From contig RFJV01000156.1 of assembly GCA_003694775.1 (NCBI GenBank), forward strand, positions 1 to 7,798: DNA of 7,798 nt. The letters run 5' to 3'. The number at the start of each line of letters is the position of its first letter. Position 1 is the first letter of the stretch. This DNA is from Chloroflexota bacterium. Its GTDB lineage: Bacteria > Chloroflexota > Anaerolineae > 4572-78 > J111. The notes beneath the pieces were generated by a model, which searched no databases, was not told the origin of the DNA, and saw nothing but the letters and a program-made list of their open reading frames with translations. Made by a program: the position numbers and the translations under genes. Positions 7,174-7,798 of this stretch are shown in pieces.

Positions 7174-7798
7174 AGGATATCTCTCCCCGCGGCTTTCAAC
7201 TGCTCGCGCAGGCGCTTGTTTTCTTCCCGCAGTTCCTTGATGCGCAGTTCGCGGTCGGCGGCCAGCAGAGCAAAGCGGCGCAGGTCTTCGAGACTTTGCT
7301 GTAGCCTGGCGGTCCGTTCGGCCACCAGTTCCTCCAGGTGTTCGCGGTAGCTCTGCAGTTCGGTGATGTCTACAAATGCGGACAGGATATACTGCTCGCC
7401 CTGCTGTTCGAAGAGTTCAGCAAAAATCAGTGCCCTGCCGGTGCGACCGCTTTTTGTTTTGAAGGTGAACTCGTACCTGGCAATACGGCCTTCTGCCAGC
7501 AGGGTTTCAAAAGCATGCTGGCGCTCTTCGGGGTCTGCCCAGTAGTCAATGGCCGGGCTGTGCTGTCCAATCAGCTCGGCGCGGGAATAGCCCAGCAGTC
7601 TTTCGGTAGCGGTGTTGACATCCACAATACGGCGTTCCGCCACACTGGAAAGGGCAATTGCCACCGGACTGAGTTCGAACATTTTTTGGAAAAGCTGGCG
7701 GGCGGTGTCCCGCTCAAGTTCGATTCGTTTGCGTTCGGTAATATCACGGGTAATACTGCCCAGCAAGTATCCGCTGGCGGTCTGGATGGGAAAAGCAG
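7170..7798 (-). CDS. PAS-domain protein with C-terminal coiled coil and no kinase domain, 5'-truncated by the window
   Basis: The frame stays open to the window edge, so the start lies beyond 7798; the TTG at 7766 is not credible because it falls inside a PAC motif (GSITRDITERK). Visible are the end of one PAS/PAC unit, one full PAS/PAC domain (about 7690-7340, from the FELSP strand to the DITE ending) and a charged coiled coil (about 7340-7185, leucines spaced by E, R and K). The protein then stops, with no HisKA, ATPase, GGDEF or HTH following. It could be a PAS-only sensor, or a response regulator with a receiver domain outside the window. It precedes the histidine kinase gene with a 4-base ATGA overlap, so it is probably its partner or input subunit. 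A frameshift-split single kinase is less likely because the downstream start has its own ribosome binding site. Confidence 0.85.
   Translation of the reverse strand, partial: AFPIQTASGYLLGSITRDITERKRIELERDTARQLFQKMFELSPVAIALSSVAERRIVDVNTATERLLGYSRAELIGQHSPAIDYWADPEERQHAFETLLAEGRIARYEFTFKTKSGRTGRALIFAELFEQQGEQYILSAFVDITELQSYREHLEELVAERTARLQQSLEDLRRFALLAADRELRIKELREENKRLREQLKAAGRDIL
7181..7188 (-). promoter_or_regulatory. Ribosome binding site of the sensor kinase gene
   Basis: On the minus strand GGGGAGAG lies 7 bases before the ATG at 7173-7171, inside the last codons of the upstream PAS gene. With the ATGA overlap it supports a real, independently initiated kinase reading frame. Confidence 0.75.

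Noticed and set aside
7764..7766. TTG as the start of the PAS/coiled-coil protein
   Set aside because: It cuts a PAC motif, and the frame continues in PAS-like sequence to the window edge.

Overview
The window is G+C-rich chromosomal DNA, densely packed with long genes, from what is most likely a free-living bacterium. The gene types point to a member of the Chloroflexota (Anaerolineae-like), with other large-genome groups possible: a tandem-FHA ABC exporter, a doubly anchored subtilase with an inserted domain, soluble multi-PAS/GAF histidine kinases, and a TTCATCC-type heptamer repeat between genes. This is inference from gene content; no rRNA or other taxonomic marker is present.

The left half reads on the plus strand. 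It opens inside a gene for an FHA-FHA-ABC-ABC2 exporter (ends at 2517; the 5' end lies outside the window). An 80-base spacer with a pyrimidine-rich heptamer repeat follows. Next comes a complete 703-residue S8 (subtilisin-type) protease (2598-4709) with an N-terminal hydrophobic segment, a probable prodomain, an intact Asp/His/Ser triad, an AT-rich inserted domain, a Pro/Ala linker and a C-terminal membrane anchor. The order and spacing allow co-transcription of exporter and protease, which may form a phospho-regulated cell-envelope unit, but their substrates cannot be read from the sequence.

The right half reads on the minus strand. A PAS/coiled-coil protein without a kinase domain (5' end beyond 7798) is joined by an ATGA stop/start overlap to an 832-residue PAS-PAS-PAS-GAF-HisKA-HATPase sensor kinase (7173-4675). 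The pair looks like a translationally coupled, split cytoplasmic sensor whose response regulator is not in view. The kinase gene and the protease gene converge and overlap by 35 bases at their 3' ends.

I see no tRNA, rRNA, CRISPR array, insertion sequence or phage gene. Outside the four genes there is only the 80-base spacer. Nothing here amounts to a clearly new system. The most unusual items are the protease architecture, the FHA-controlled exporter beside it, the split PAS/kinase pair and the heptamer repeat.
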